Below, in pieces: positions 9,023 to 17,599 of a DNA stretch of 64,000 nucleotides (position 1 is its first letter; each line of letters opens with the position of its first letter). Under the pieces are notes generated by a model that was not told where the DNA came from, ran no database searches, and saw only the letters and a list, made by a program, of their open reading frames with translations. Origin of the DNA: Bog-473 sp049513455. GTDB lineage: Bacteria > Actinomycetota > Acidimicrobiia > Acidimicrobiales > RAAP-2. Location of the stretch: contig JBEKWB010000001.1 in the NCBI GenBank assembly GCA_049513455.1, forward strand, positions 71,668 through 135,667, read 5' to 3'. The translations under genes were made by a program, and so were the position numbers.

Positions 9023-9874
9023 CTAGCCGTAGCGGACCGAGACCAGGCAGAGCCCCTGCGCCGGGGCCGGATCGGCGGCGCGGTGGCGGGTGGCGGATCG
9101 CAGCCGCTCCAGCAGGGTGGCTGCGTTACCCCTCCCCCGCCCCACCTCGACCAGGCTGCCCACGACCGAACGCACCATCTGGTGGCAGAAGGAATTGGCC
9201 TCGATTTCGAAGCGCAGGAGCCGTCCCCCGTCGACGGCGCCGGCATCGTCAACCTCTGGACCACCGTCTTCCGACCACCTGGCCTGCATCACCCGCCGCA
9301 CGATCGGCTCATCGGAGCTGGTGCCGGGCTTGCGGCGGCAAAACGAGCGGAAGTCGTGGGTGCCGAGCAGGACTTCGGCCGCGGCGGACATGGCCCGGAG
9401 GTCCAGGTGGTCACGGACGTGCCAGGTCGTGGGGCACAAGAGGGGGTCGGGCGCCGGAGCGTTCCACACCAGGTAGCGGTAGCGGCGGGCCGTCGCAGAG
9501 CGGCGGGCGTCGAACTCGTCGGACACCGCCGTGGCCGAGAGCACGACGACCGAGGGGGCGAGCTGACGGTTGAGAGCCCGGGCGAGCCCGACCCCGTCGA
9601 AGGGGACGGGAGGCAGGTCGACGTGGACGACCTGGCCCCTGGCATGCACCCCGGCATCGGTGCGGCCGGCACAGGTCAGCGCCGGTGGTTCGGGCAGGCG
9701 CGCCGTCCGGCTCAGGGCGGCGCGCAGGGCTCCGGCCACCGTCGGTACCTCGGGCTGGACGGCGAAGCCCCGGAAGGCGGCACCGTCGTACGCCACCAGG
9801 AGCCTCCAGCGCTGCCGCGCAGCGTCGGAGTGCTCGGGCACGCGCAGGCTGATGCCGGTGTTAGACGAACTCAA
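9023..9874 (-). CDS. truA: tRNA pseudouridine(38-40) synthase
   Basis: 283 residues. The catalytic Asp lies in CAGRTDAGVHARGQVVHVD near residue 72; other family segments are YDGAAFRGFAVQP, RYRYLVWN, HDFRSFCRRK and the C-terminal SFCHQMVRSVVGSLVEVGRG. It modifies the anticodon stem-loop of many tRNAs. TTG 9874 overlaps the rplQ stop; an alternative GTG at 9841 would remove 11 residues. Neither has a clear Shine-Dalgarno sequence, so translational coupling to rplQ is likely. Confidence 0.95.
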   Translation of the reverse strand: MSSSNTGISLRVPEHSDAARQRWRLLVAYDGAAFRGFAVQPEVPTVAGALRAALSRTARLPEPPALTCAGRTDAGVHARGQVVHVDLPPVPFDGVGLARALNRQLAPSVVVLSATAVSDEFDARRSATARRYRYLVWNAPAPDPLLCPTTWHVRDHLDLRAMSAAAEVLLGTHDFRSFCRRKPGTSSDEPIVRRVMQARWSEDGGPEVDDAGAVDGGRLLRFEIEANSFCHQMVRSVVGSLVEVGRGRGNAATLLERLRSATRHRAADPAPAQGLCLVSVRYG

Positions 9875-10214
9875 TCCGCGCCATCGGCGCGTTGTCGCCC
9901 GGCCGTGGGCCCAGCTTCAAAATCCGGGTGTAGCCCCCGGGCCGGTCGGCGTAGCGCGGGGCGATGTTGTCAAAGAGAATTTTCGCCATGTCCTTGTCCC
10001 GGATCAGGGCCACGACACGGCGGTGCTGGTGCACGCCTCCCTTGCGGGCGGCGGTCACGCACTTCTCGACCACGGGGCGCAGCGCCTTGGCCTTGGCTTC
10101 GGTGGTCACCAGGGACTCGGCGGCAATGAGCGAGGCCACCAGGTTGCCCAGAATGGCCTTCTGGTGGGCCGAGCTGCCGCCCATCCGGCGACCTCGTTTG
10201 GGTGTTCCCTGCAT
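9861..10214 (-). CDS. rplQ: 50S ribosomal protein L17
   Basis: 117 residues, without the long C-terminal extension seen in some actinobacteria. It begins MQGTPKRGRRMGGSSAHQKAIL and contains TTEAKAKALRPVVEKCVTAA and PGGYTRILKLGPRPGDNAPM. It lies at the 3' end of the alpha operon, six bases after rpoA. Confidence 0.97.
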   Translation of the reverse strand: MQGTPKRGRRMGGSSAHQKAILGNLVASLIAAESLVTTEAKAKALRPVVEKCVTAARKGGVHQHRRVVALIRDKDMAKILFDNIAPRYADRPGGYTRILKLGPRPGDNAPMARIEFV

Positions 10215-10220
10215 GGCCGA

Positions 10221-11159
10221 TCAGTCCCGGGTGCGGAGCGAGAGCCCGCGCTCGTCCAGGCGCTGCACGACCTCGTCGGCCGACTTCTGCCCGAAGTTCG
10301 TGATGGCCAAGAGGTCGTCCATGGTGCGCTCGACCAGCTCCCCGATCGTGTTGATCTGCGCCCGCTTGAGGCAGTTGCGGGGGCGCTCGGAGAGATCGAG
10401 CTCCTCAATGCGCAGGTCGAGGTCGGGCGAGCCGCTGGTCGTGACGCCGGTGTCGCCCAACTCGAGCCCTTGCGGGGCGTCTTCGAGGTCCGCCACCAGG
10501 CCCACGAGGTTGCGCAAGGTGTCGCCCGCCGAGGCCAGGGCCTCCCGGGGGGTGATGGTGCCGTCGGTCTCGATGTCGAGGACCAGGCGGTCGTAGTTGG
10601 TGGACTGCTCGACCCGCACCGGCTCGATGTCGAAGGTCACCCGATGGACCGGGGAGAAGATGGAGTCGATGGGGATGACCCCGATGGTGTTGGAGCGCTT
10701 GTTCTTGTCGGCCGAGACGTAGCCCCGGCCCCGCTCGACCGTCACGTCGACGGCCAGGCGGCCCTTGGCGTTGATGGAGGCGATGTGCAGGTCGGGATTG
10801 AGGACCTCCACGTCCGCCGTGGTCTGCAGGTCGGCCGCCGTGGCATCGACCGGCCCGCGCACGTCGAGGCGCAGGGTGACCGGCTCGTCGGTGTGGATGC
10901 GGACCAAGAGGTCCTTGAGGTTCAAGATGATGTCCGTGACGTCTTCCTTCACGCCGGGCAGCGTGGTGAACTCGTGCAGCGCCTCGTCGAAGCGCAACTG
11001 GGTCACCGCCCCGCCGGGAATGGAGGAGAGCAGGGTGCGGCGCAGCGAGTTGCCCAGGGTGGTCCCGAATCCGGGATCGAGCGGACCGATGGCGAATCGC
11101 TGCCGGTTGTTCTGCTCTTCGTCTACGGCTTCGACGGTGGGTCTTTGAATGATCAGCAT
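10221..11159 (-). CDS. rpoA: DNA-directed RNA polymerase subunit alpha
   Basis: 312 residues. The N-terminal dimerization domain has FAIGPLDPGFGTTLGNSLRR near residue 25, and GYVSADKNK occurs near residue 145. A short acidic linker leads to the C-terminal domain (about 240-312) with LDLSERPRNCLKRAQINTIG and NFGQKSADEVVQRL, the surface that contacts UP elements and activators. The gene sits between rpsD and rplQ. Confidence 0.98.
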   Translation of the reverse strand: MLIIQRPTVEAVDEEQNNRQRFAIGPLDPGFGTTLGNSLRRTLLSSIPGGAVTQLRFDEALHEFTTLPGVKEDVTDIILNLKDLLVRIHTDEPVTLRLDVRGPVDATAADLQTTADVEVLNPDLHIASINAKGRLAVDVTVERGRGYVSADKNKRSNTIGVIPIDSIFSPVHRVTFDIEPVRVEQSTNYDRLVLDIETDGTITPREALASAGDTLRNLVGLVADLEDAPQGLELGDTGVTTSGSPDLDLRIEELDLSERPRNCLKRAQINTIGELVERTMDDLLAITNFGQKSADEVVQRLDERGLSLRTRD

Positions 11160-11217
11160 CGTGGTGACTCCTGTTGCGTTGCGGGGTGGTCGGGGGCGGC
11201 GGGGGGACGCCGAGGTC

Positions 11218-11865
11218 CTACTTCGAGTACAGCTCGACGATCAGCTGTTCCTGCACGGGCTCGTCGATGTGCTCGCGGAGCGGTGGGTTCAACACGGCCA
11301 CGCTGAAGCCTCCGTCGCCGGTCTCCAGCCACGCCGGGGTCTGCCGCTCCAGGGTGTCCATGTTGCGGCGGACCGAGAAATTCTCGCGGGTGCCGCTCTT
11401 GAGGGTGACGGTGTCGCCCTTGCGGACCCGGTAGCTCGGGATGTCCACCCGCTTGCCGTTGATCAGCACGTGCCCGTGGCGGACGAGCTGGCGCGCCTGG
11501 CGGCGGCTGGCTCCCCATCCGGCCCGGAAGACCACGTTGTCCAGCCGCAGCTCGAGGTTGCGCAGCAGGTTCTCGCCGGTGATGCCGGGCTGGCGGCTCG
11601 ACTCCTCGTAGAGGTTGCGGAACTGCTTCTCCAAGAGCCCGTAGATCCGCCGGGCCTTCTGCTTCTCCCGCAGCTGGGTCAGGTACTCGGAGCCCTGTCG
11701 CATGCGGTCACGCCCGTGCTCGCCGGGCGGGTAGGCGCGGCTGTGGCGGTCGGTCACCGCCTCGGAGACGGGGCACTTGAGCGAGTAGCAGCGCTCGCCC
11801 TTCAAGAACAGCTTCGTCCGCTCACGCCGGCAGAGACGGCAGACGGGTCCGGTGTATCTGGCCAT
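11218..11865 (-). CDS. rpsD: 30S ribosomal protein S4 (zinc-binding form)
   Basis: 215 residues. The N-terminus has four cysteines in CRLCRRERTKLFLKGERC and LKCP, the zinc-finger C+ type of S4. The S4 RNA-binding domain follows with RLDNVVFRAGWGASRRQARQ and HGHVLINGKRVDIPSYRVRKGD. It is a primary 16S assembly protein. The distance to rpoA downstream is 58 bases. Confidence 0.97.
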   Translation of the reverse strand: MARYTGPVCRLCRRERTKLFLKGERCYSLKCPVSEAVTDRHSRAYPPGEHGRDRMRQGSEYLTQLREKQKARRIYGLLEKQFRNLYEESSRQPGITGENLLRNLELRLDNVVFRAGWGASRRQARQLVRHGHVLINGKRVDIPSYRVRKGDTVTLKSGTRENFSVRRNMDTLERQTPAWLETGDGGFSVAVLNPPLREHIDEPVQEQLIVELYSK

Positions 11866-11877
11866 TGGATTCTTCCT

Positions 11878-12276
11878 CTAGACCCGGCGCCGCTTCTTGG
11901 GGCGGCAGCCGTTGTGGGGGATGGGGGTGACGTCTTTGATGCCGACAACCTCGATGCCCACGGCGGCGAGAGAGCGGATGGCCGTCTCGCGGCCCGAGCC
12001 GGGGCCACGGACGAGGACGTCGACCTTGCGCACCCCGTGCTCCATGGCCCGCTTGGCGCAGGCTTCGGCCGCCAGCTGGGCGGCGAACGGGGTGGACTTG
12101 CGCGAGCCCTTGAAGCCAACGTTGCCCGCCGACGCCCAGGCGAGCACGTTGCCCTCGGGATCGGCGATCGACACGATCGTGTTGTTGAACGAGCTCTTGA
12201 TGTGCGCCACCCCGTAACTGATGTTCTTGCGCTCCTTGCGCCGGGGGCGGCGGGCCTGCTTGGTGGGCTTTGCCAT
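11878..12276 (-). CDS. rpsK: 30S ribosomal protein S11
   Basis: 132 residues. Typical segments are GVAHIKSSFNNTIVSIAD, WASAGNVGFKGSRKSTPFAA, GPGSGRETAIRSL and the C-terminal DVTPIPHNGCRPKKRRRV. It directly abuts rpsM (ATG follows the TAG with no gap) and is followed by rpsD 12 bases later. Confidence 0.98.
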   Translation of the reverse strand: MAKPTKQARRPRRKERKNISYGVAHIKSSFNNTIVSIADPEGNVLAWASAGNVGFKGSRKSTPFAAQLAAEACAKRAMEHGVRKVDVLVRGPGSGRETAIRSLAAVGIEVVGIKDVTPIPHNGCRPKKRRRV

Positions 12277-12654
12277 CTACTTCTTCACCTTTTTCTTCCC
12301 GGCCACGGTCTTCTTCGGGCCCTTGCGGGTCCGGGCGTTGGTGTGCGTGCGCTGGCCGTGGACCGGCAGCCCCTTACGGTGACGCACACCCTGGTAGCAG
12401 TTGATCTCCATCTTGCGCTTGATGTCCTGGGACACGTCCCGGCGCAGATCGCCCTCGACCCGGAAATTGGCGTCGATGTAGGTACGGAGGCGGGCGACCT
12501 CCTCGTCGGTCAGATCACGGACTCGGGTCGAGGGGTTGACGTCCACCGCCTCGCAGATCTGGGTCGAGAGCGTGTTGCCGATGCCGTAGATGTACGTCAG
12601 GGAAATCTCGAGTCGCTTCTCGCGGGGGATATCCACTCCCGAAATTCGAGCCAT
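12277..12654 (-). CDS. rpsM: 30S ribosomal protein S13
   Basis: 125 residues beginning MARISGVDIPREKRLEISLT, with the YIYGIGNTLS helix-turn motif, RGQRTHTNARTRKGP-like C-terminus (here HGQRTHTNARTRKGPKK) and a Lys-rich tail. It contacts 16S helix 41 and P-site tRNA. It lies 14 bases after rpmJ. Confidence 0.98.
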   Translation of the reverse strand: MARISGVDIPREKRLEISLTYIYGIGNTLSTQICEAVDVNPSTRVRDLTDEEVARLRTYIDANFRVEGDLRRDVSQDIKRKMEINCYQGVRHRKGLPVHGQRTHTNARTRKGPKKTVAGKKKVKK

Positions 12655-12668
12655 ATCTGTTCCTCTCC

Positions 12669-12782
12669 TCAGCCCTGACGCTGCTTGTGGCGCGGGTTCT
12701 CACAGATGACCCGGACGACGCCATGGCGCCGGATCACCTTGCACTTCTCACAGATCGGCTTGACACTCGGCCGAACTTTCAC
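12669..12782 (-). CDS. rpmJ: 50S ribosomal protein L36 (zinc-binding form)
   Basis: Short 37-residue gene read directly from the sequence: MKVRPSVKPICEKCKVIRRH, then GVVRVICENPRHKQRQG. The CxxC, later Cys and His give the C-C-C-H zinc ribbon of the C+ form. GTG start at 12782. It sits between infA and rpsM, the standard alpha-operon position. Confidence 0.96.
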   Translation of the reverse strand: MKVRPSVKPICEKCKVIRRHGVVRVICENPRHKQRQG

Positions 12783-12816
12783 GTCGCGTCCTTTTCTCTC
12801 GCTGCTGTACCGGTGG

Positions 12817-13041
12817 CTACTTGTACCGGTAGGTGATACGGCCCCGGTTGAGGTCGTACGGAGTGATCTCCACCTGCACCTTGTCCCCCGGAAGGATGCG
12901 GATGCGGTGCATCCGCATCTTCCCCGAGCTGTGCGCCAAGACCTTGTGTCCGTTCTCCAGCTCTACACGGAACATCGCATTGGGCAGTGGCTCGACCACC
13001 GTACCTTCGAGCACGATGGCATCTTCCTTGGGCTTGGGCAG
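12817..13041 (-). CDS. infA: Translation initiation factor IF-1, apparent CTG start
   Basis: The protein matches IF-1 over its whole length: EGTVVEPLPNAMFRVELENG, HSSGKMRMHRIRILPGDKV and the C-terminal YDLNRGRITYRYK. To include the conserved N-terminal PKPKEDAI segment the reading must begin at CTG 13041 (74 residues); no ATG, GTG or TTG is in frame upstream of that point. GAGGAG lies six bases before this CTG. The only canonical start is GTG 13014, giving a 65-residue protein without the first strand region. CTG is therefore preferred, on spacing and family length. IF-1 assists 30S initiation at the A site. Confidence 0.9.
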   Translation of the reverse strand: MPKPKEDAIVLEGTVVEPLPNAMFRVELENGHKVLAHSSGKMRMHRIRILPGDKVQVEITPYDLNRGRITYRYK

Positions 13042-13173
13042 GTGACTCTCCTCAATAATCGATTCTGTTGCTACTCCGAGCGCACCGGTGGCGCGGGGCC
13101 GGAACGGGGCGGAATCGGATGCGGCCCGACGACAGGTGACCCCCGAAGGGACCTGGCCCAGAGCCAGCGAATT

Positions 13174-13202
13174 ATTCTACCCCAATTGGCGACAAATTCC
13201 AA
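13174..13202 (-). promoter_or_regulatory. Sigma70-type promoter for infA / alpha operon
   Basis: On the minus strand a -35 TTGGAA (13202-13197), exactly 17 bases of spacer, and -10 TAGAAT (13179-13174). The leader to infA is about 125 nt. It lies between map and infA, so the alpha operon can be transcribed independently of the upstream spc genes. Confidence 0.75.
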
Positions 13203-13224
13203 CGGGGCCGCTGTTCGCCCGATC

Positions 13225-13965
13225 TCAGGCCACGGTGAAGACCTCCGGACCGTCCGGCGTGACCGCGATGGTGTGCTCGAAATGGGCCGACAGCCGGCCG
13301 TCGGCGGTGACCACGCTCCAGCCGTCATCGAGCATCTCGGTCTCCGGCGAGCCGGCATTGACCATGGGCTCGACGGCGAACACCATACCGGTCTTGAGGG
13401 TGGGCCCCCGGTTGCCGGGCCAGTAATTGGGCACCTGGGGTTGCTCGTGCATGGCCGTGCCGATGGCGTGCCCGACGTACTCGCGGACCACGCTGAACCC
13501 GCTGGCCTCGGCCACGTCCTGCACGGCCCGCCCCACCTCGTGCAGGCCGTTCCCCTTCTTGAGCTGGTCGATCCCGGCCCACAGGCTCCGTTCGGTCACC
13601 TCGAGCAGCTTCCGGGCCTCGGCCGAGATGGTGCCGATGCCCATGGTGAAGGCGGCGTCGCCGTGGTAGCCCTCGACGATCGCCCCGCAGTCGATGGAGA
13701 GGATGTCCCCCTCCTCCAGCCGGTAGGCCCCGGGGATGCCATGGACGATCATCCCGTTGGGGGAGGTGCAGATGACGGCCGGGAAGCCGTGGTAGCCGAG
13801 GAAGTTCGAAGTGGCGCGCCGCCGTTCCAGCACGGCCCGGGCCACGGCGTCCAACTCGGCCGTGGTGACACCAGGCCGGGCGGCGGCCCGGGTTTCCTCG
13901 TGCATCTCGGCCACCACCTTGCCGGCCCGGCGCATCTTGGCCAGCTCCTCGTCGTTGCGACGCAC
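13225..13965 (-). CDS. map: Type I methionine aminopeptidase
   Basis: 246 residues. The five metal ligands are visible: Asp in LSIDCGAIVEGYHGDAAF (two Asp), His in VGHAIGTAMHEQPQVPNY, Glu in FAVEPMV and Glu in the HFEHTIAV segment. It removes the initiator Met from nascent proteins. The start is GTG 13965, overlapping the adk TAG (TAGTG). It lacks the N-terminal SH3-binding or zinc-finger extension of MetAP1c types. Confidence 0.96.
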   Translation of the reverse strand: MRRNDEELAKMRRAGKVVAEMHEETRAAARPGVTTAELDAVARAVLERRRATSNFLGYHGFPAVICTSPNGMIVHGIPGAYRLEEGDILSIDCGAIVEGYHGDAAFTMGIGTISAEARKLLEVTERSLWAGIDQLKKGNGLHEVGRAVQDVAEASGFSVVREYVGHAIGTAMHEQPQVPNYWPGNRGPTLKTGMVFAVEPMVNAGSPETEMLDDGWSVVTADGRLSAHFEHTIAVTPDGPEVFTVA

Positions 13966-14639
13966 TACTCCTGCCTCTTCTGCTGGCGCTGGGCGTCGAT
14001 GGCCCCCACCACCCGGCGGGTGACGGCGTCCGGTGAGCCGGTCCCGTTGATCCGGACCAGGATGCCCCGTTCCCGGTACCAGGCGATCAGCGGGGCCGTC
14101 TCGGCCTCGTAGAGGTCGAGACGGCGCTCGATCGCCTCTTCGGTGTCGTCCTCGCGCTGGATGACCTCGCCGCCGCAGACGTCGCAGGTCCAGTTGACCA
14201 TGGGCGGCGCCGCCGTCGAGTAGTTGGCGCCGCAGTCCACGCACACCCGACGCGAGGCCAGCCGCTTCATGACCAACGCAGTGGGCACGTCGAGGTCGAT
14301 GACCAGGTCGAGGCCGAACGGGTGCACGATCTCGTCGAGGTCGTTGGCCTGGGAGGTCGTCCGGGGACACCCATCGAGCACGAAGCCCCGGCCCCTGGTG
14401 TCGCGCTCGGAGAGGCGGCCCCGCACCATCTCCATCACCATGTTGTCGGGAATGAGCTCACCTTGGTCCATGAGGTTCTGGGCGCGGGCGCCCAGCTCTG
14501 TCTTGGACTTCACCTCGCCGCGCAACATGTCCCCCGTGGAGACATGCGGGACGACATAGTGGTGCGAGAGGCGAACGCACTGCGTTCCCTTGCCGGCCCC
14601 CTGCTTGCCGAGGACCACGAGCCTGACCCCGGGGATCAC
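13965..14639 (-). CDS. adk: Adenylate kinase (zinc-LID form)
   Basis: 224 residues, long-LID type. P-loop GKQGAGKGTQC near residue 10, STGDMLRGEV, the LDGCPRT segment and a LID with CVDC and CDVC, a four-cysteine zinc site. It interconverts ATP+AMP and ADP. The start is GTG 14639, six bases after the secY stop; the adk-map tail of the spc operon is conserved among high-GC Gram-positives. Confidence 0.96.
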   Translation of the reverse strand: MIPGVRLVVLGKQGAGKGTQCVRLSHHYVVPHVSTGDMLRGEVKSKTELGARAQNLMDQGELIPDNMVMEMVRGRLSERDTRGRGFVLDGCPRTTSQANDLDEIVHPFGLDLVIDLDVPTALVMKRLASRRVCVDCGANYSTAAPPMVNWTCDVCGGEVIQREDDTEEAIERRLDLYEAETAPLIAWYRERGILVRINGTGSPDAVTRRVVGAIDAQRQQKRQE

Positions 14640-14645
14640 AGATCC

Positions 14646-15932
14646 CTACTTGAGGAAGCCCTCGTAGTTGCGCATCATGAGCTGGCTGTCGATCTGGCGC
14701 ATGGTCTCCAGCGCCACACCGACCGAGATGAGCAGCGTCGTACCGTAGAAGGGGAACGAGTTGAGGTGCCACAGCGCCATGAGGATGGAGGGCACGACGG
14801 CGACCGCACCGAGGAAGACCGCACCCACCACGGTGATCCGGCTGAGGATGTGGGCGAAGTACCGCTCGGTCGGGGGTCCCGGCCGGATGCCGGGGACGAA
14901 GCCACCCTGCTTGCGGATCAGATCGGCCTGCTGGTGCGGATCGAAAGCCACGTACACGTAGAAGAACGTGAACATGAAGATCAGCACGAAGTACGCCCCG
15001 ATGTAGAAGAAGCTGGTCGGCGTCAGGCTCGTGCGGACGAAGTTCTGGAACCAACCCAGCTGGACCACGTTGGAGATCAGGACCGGGATGTAGAGCACCG
15101 AGGAGGCGAAGATGATCGGGATCACTCCGGACTGGTTCACCTTCAAGGGGATGTAGGTGCTGGAGCCCCCGTACATCTTCCGCCCGACCACCCTCCGGGC
15201 GAACGTGACCGGAATTCGCCGCTGACCCTGGTCGAAGAAGACGATGACCACCAGCAAGATGAGAGAGACGGCGATGATCACCCCGAACTTGAAGTCGCCC
15301 CCCTCGGCCAGGATGGAACGGAAGCCGTTGGGGATGGCCGCCACCACGTTGGCGAAGATCAGGATGGACATCCCCTGCCCGATGCCGCGCTGGGTGATGA
15401 GCTCGGCCAGCCACATGACGAAGGCCGTCCCGGCCGTCAGGCACATGACCATGAAGGCGGCCAGGGCGAAGTTGAACTTCGGGATCAGGTCGATGGAGGT
15501 GCCCAGCAGGGCGGAATCGTGGCCATGGAAGGCGTAGACCAGCCCCGATGACTGCATGAGGGCCAGCGCAACGGTGAGGTAGCGCGTGGTCTGGGTGATC
15601 TTCTTCTGCCCCACCGCACCCTGGTCCCGCCACTCCTCCAGTTTGGGGATGACGGTCGAGAGCAGCTGGATGATGATCGAGCTGGTGATGTAGGGCATGA
15701 CCCCGAGGCCGAACACGGCCAATCGGACCAGCGCACCCCCGCTGAAGAGGTTGAGGAAGCCGAGCACGCCCGAGTGCGATGCCGAGCTCTCGAGGGTCTG
15801 CAGCCTGCTCCAGCTCACCCCGGGGACCGGCACGTTCGCCCCGATCTGGTAGAGGGCGATGATGGCCAGGGTGAAGATGACCTTGTTGCGAAGGTCCGGT
15901 ACCCGAAAGACATTGGCGAGCCGGGAGAGCAT
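14646..15932 (-). CDS. secY: Preprotein translocase subunit SecY
   Basis: 428 residues with ten predicted transmembrane segments. It begins MLSRLANVFRVPDLRNKVIF, with plug-region GVLGFLNLFSGGALVRLAVF, PYITSSIIIQLL and ITQRGIGQGMSILIFANVVA. It forms the protein-conducting channel with SecE (encoded at 55.8 kb) and SecG. It lies 29 bases downstream of rplO. Confidence 0.98.
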   Translation of the reverse strand: MLSRLANVFRVPDLRNKVIFTLAIIALYQIGANVPVPGVSWSRLQTLESSASHSGVLGFLNLFSGGALVRLAVFGLGVMPYITSSIIIQLLSTVIPKLEEWRDQGAVGQKKITQTTRYLTVALALMQSSGLVYAFHGHDSALLGTSIDLIPKFNFALAAFMVMCLTAGTAFVMWLAELITQRGIGQGMSILIFANVVAAIPNGFRSILAEGGDFKFGVIIAVSLILLVVIVFFDQGQRRIPVTFARRVVGRKMYGGSSTYIPLKVNQSGVIPIIFASSVLYIPVLISNVVQLGWFQNFVRTSLTPTSFFYIGAYFVLIFMFTFFYVYVAFDPHQQADLIRKQGGFVPGIRPGPPTERYFAHILSRITVVGAVFLGAVAVVPSILMALWHLNSFPFYGTTLLISVGVALETMRQIDSQLMMRNYEGFLK

Positions 15933-15961
15933 GGTCTCTCAGCGCTCTCTCGGTGTCGTCA

Positions 15962-16450
15962 CTACCGGTTCATCAAGGCGTTGCCCGATGCCGGGGGGCG
16001 CCCGTTTCCGAAGGGGAGCGGCATCCTCTCAACGCTACCGCCCGCCGTGGTGATCGCGGCAGCGGCCGATGCAGAAAAGGCATGGGCGGAGACACGGATC
16101 GGCCGATCCAGCGAGCCCTGTCCCAGGACCTTGACCAAGTCCTTGGGCCGGCAGAGGCCGGCGTCGATCATCGTCTGGACGGTGATGTCGTCGGCGTGCA
16201 ACCCGGCCAGGACGCCGATGTTGACCGGCGTGTAGGCCACCCGGAACGGGTTCTTGAACCCCTTGAGCTTGGGGATGCGCTGCATGAGGGGGAGCTGTCC
16301 ACCCTCGAAACCGGCCGGGACCGTGCTGCGCGCGTGCTGGCCCTTGGTCCCGCGACCGGCCGTCTTGTGGCCCTTGCCGCCGGTGCCGCGGCCGACCCTC
16401 TGCTTGGCCTTGGTGGCACCCTTGGGGGGTGCCAGATCGTGCAGCTTCAT
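15962..16450 (-). CDS. rplO: 50S ribosomal protein L15
   Basis: 162 residues. Typical N-terminus MKLHDLAPPKGATKAKQRVG with the Gly/Lys-rich GRGTGGKGHKTAGRGTKGQ stretch, then FEGGQLPLMQRIPKLKGF. The C-terminus ends in a slightly extended Gly/Pro/Asn-rich tail. ATG overlaps the rpmD TGA (ATGA). Confidence 0.97.
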   Translation of the reverse strand: MKLHDLAPPKGATKAKQRVGRGTGGKGHKTAGRGTKGQHARSTVPAGFEGGQLPLMQRIPKLKGFKNPFRVAYTPVNIGVLAGLHADDITVQTMIDAGLCRPKDLVKVLGQGSLDRPIRVSAHAFSASAAAAITTAGGSVERMPLPFGNGRPPASGNALMNR

Positions 16451-16668
16451 GCCGACACCTCCTCAACGCTGATCAGATGCGGGACACGGGCCAGCATGCC
16501 GCGGATTTCCGGCCGGTCCGGGAGATCATTGGACTGACCGATGCCGCGCAGGCCCAGGGCGCGCAGCGTGCCGCGGTGCTTGGGCTTGCTGCCGATGGCG
16601 GAGCGGGTCTGGGTCACGACCAGGCGGGCCTTGTCGTCCTTGGTGGCCTTGGGCGGGCGGGCGGGCAT
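16447..16668 (-). CDS. rpmD: 50S ribosomal protein L30
   Basis: 73 residues. The core reads RLVVTQTRSAIGSKPKHRGT and LRALGLRGIGQSNDLPDRPE, the L30 ferredoxin-like fold pattern, preceded by a short Pro/Lys N-terminus. ATG 16668 follows the rpsE stop by two bases; the stop overlaps rplO. Confidence 0.96.
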   Translation of the reverse strand: MPARPPKATKDDKARLVVTQTRSAIGSKPKHRGTLRALGLRGIGQSNDLPDRPEIRGMLARVPHLISVEEVSA

Positions 16669-16670
16669 GA

Positions 16671-17222
16671 TCAGCGCGTCTCCGTGGCATAGAGGTCGGT
16701 CTCGCGCTTGCGCTCGCGGTAGGCCCGCAGCACGCCGCCCGGGGTGACCTCGTCGGCCTGCTTGCCCCGCAGGGCCGCCACCTCGTCGGGACGGCGCAGC
16801 GCCTTGAGCCCGGCGATGGTGGCGTGGGCCACGTTGATCCCGTTCGACGAGCCCAGCGACTTGGCCAGGATGTCGCGGATGCCGGCCATCTCGAGGATGG
16901 CCCGGGCGGCGCCACCGGCGATGACACCGGTCCCCGGCGCCGCCGGCTTGAGCATGACGCGGCCGGCGCCGCTCTCCCCGATCACCGGGTGCACGATGGT
17001 GGTGCCGGCCAGCGGCACCTCGAACAGGTTCTTGCGCGCCTCTTCGATGCCCTTCTGGACGGCCAGGCCGGCTTCCTTGGCCTTGCCGTAGCCGAGGCCG
17101 ACCTTGCCGTTCCCGTCGCCCACGACCATGAGCGCGGCGAAGGAGAACCGCCGGCCGCCCTTGACGACCTTGGCCACGCGGTTCACCTTGATGGTGCGCT
17201 CTTCGTACTGTGTGTCGACCAT
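16671..17222 (-). CDS. rpsE: 30S ribosomal protein S5
   Basis: 183 residues. RVAKVVKGGRRFSFAALMVV and GDGNGKVGLGYGKAKE form the double-stranded RNA binding domain; GVIAGGAARAILEMAGIRDI and GSSNGINVAHATIAGL form the C-terminal domain. It helps mRNA entry and decoding fidelity. It follows rplR by two bases. Confidence 0.98.
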   Translation of the reverse strand: MVDTQYEERTIKVNRVAKVVKGGRRFSFAALMVVGDGNGKVGLGYGKAKEAGLAVQKGIEEARKNLFEVPLAGTTIVHPVIGESGAGRVMLKPAAPGTGVIAGGAARAILEMAGIRDILAKSLGSSNGINVAHATIAGLKALRRPDEVAALRGKQADEVTPGGVLRAYRERKRETDLYATETR

Positions 17223-17224
17223 GC

Positions 17225-17599
17225 TCAGAACTCCAGTCCCTCGGCCCGTGCCGCGTCAGCCAGGACGGCGACACGCCCGTGGTAGACGAAGCCACCACGG
17301 TCAAAGACCACTTTGGTGATGCCGGCCGCTTTGGCCCGTGTTCCCAACAACCGCCCCACGGACGCCGCGCCCGTCACGTTACCGCCACCGCTCTTGCCCA
17401 GACTCGCCCGCAGGTCGGGCTCCACCGAGGAGGCGGACGCCAGCGTCCGCCCGGTGGTGTCGTCGATGACCTGGGCCGAGATGTGGCGGTTGGAGCGGTG
17501 AACGGCCAGGCGCGGGCACTCCGGGGTGCCGGTGACCTTGGCCCTGACCCGCGCGTGGCGGCGCAGCCGCAGCCGGGTCCGATCGTCCGTACGTGCCAT
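17225..17599 (-). CDS. rplR: 50S ribosomal protein L18
   Basis: 124 residues. Arg-rich N-terminus, RLAVHRSNRHISAQVIDD, then VGRLLGTRAKAAGITKVVFD and RGGFVYHGRVAVLADAARAEG. It binds 5S rRNA. The ATG overlaps the rplF stop by one base (TAATG). Confidence 0.97.
   Translation of the reverse strand: MARTDDRTRLRLRRHARVRAKVTGTPECPRLAVHRSNRHISAQVIDDTTGRTLASASSVEPDLRASLGKSGGGNVTGAASVGRLLGTRAKAAGITKVVFDRGGFVYHGRVAVLADAARAEGLEF

Noticed and set aside
13225..14370. Apparent N-terminal extension of methionine aminopeptidase
   Set aside because: Upstream codons are adk in another frame; GTG 13965 overlapping the adk stop gives a normal type I enzyme.
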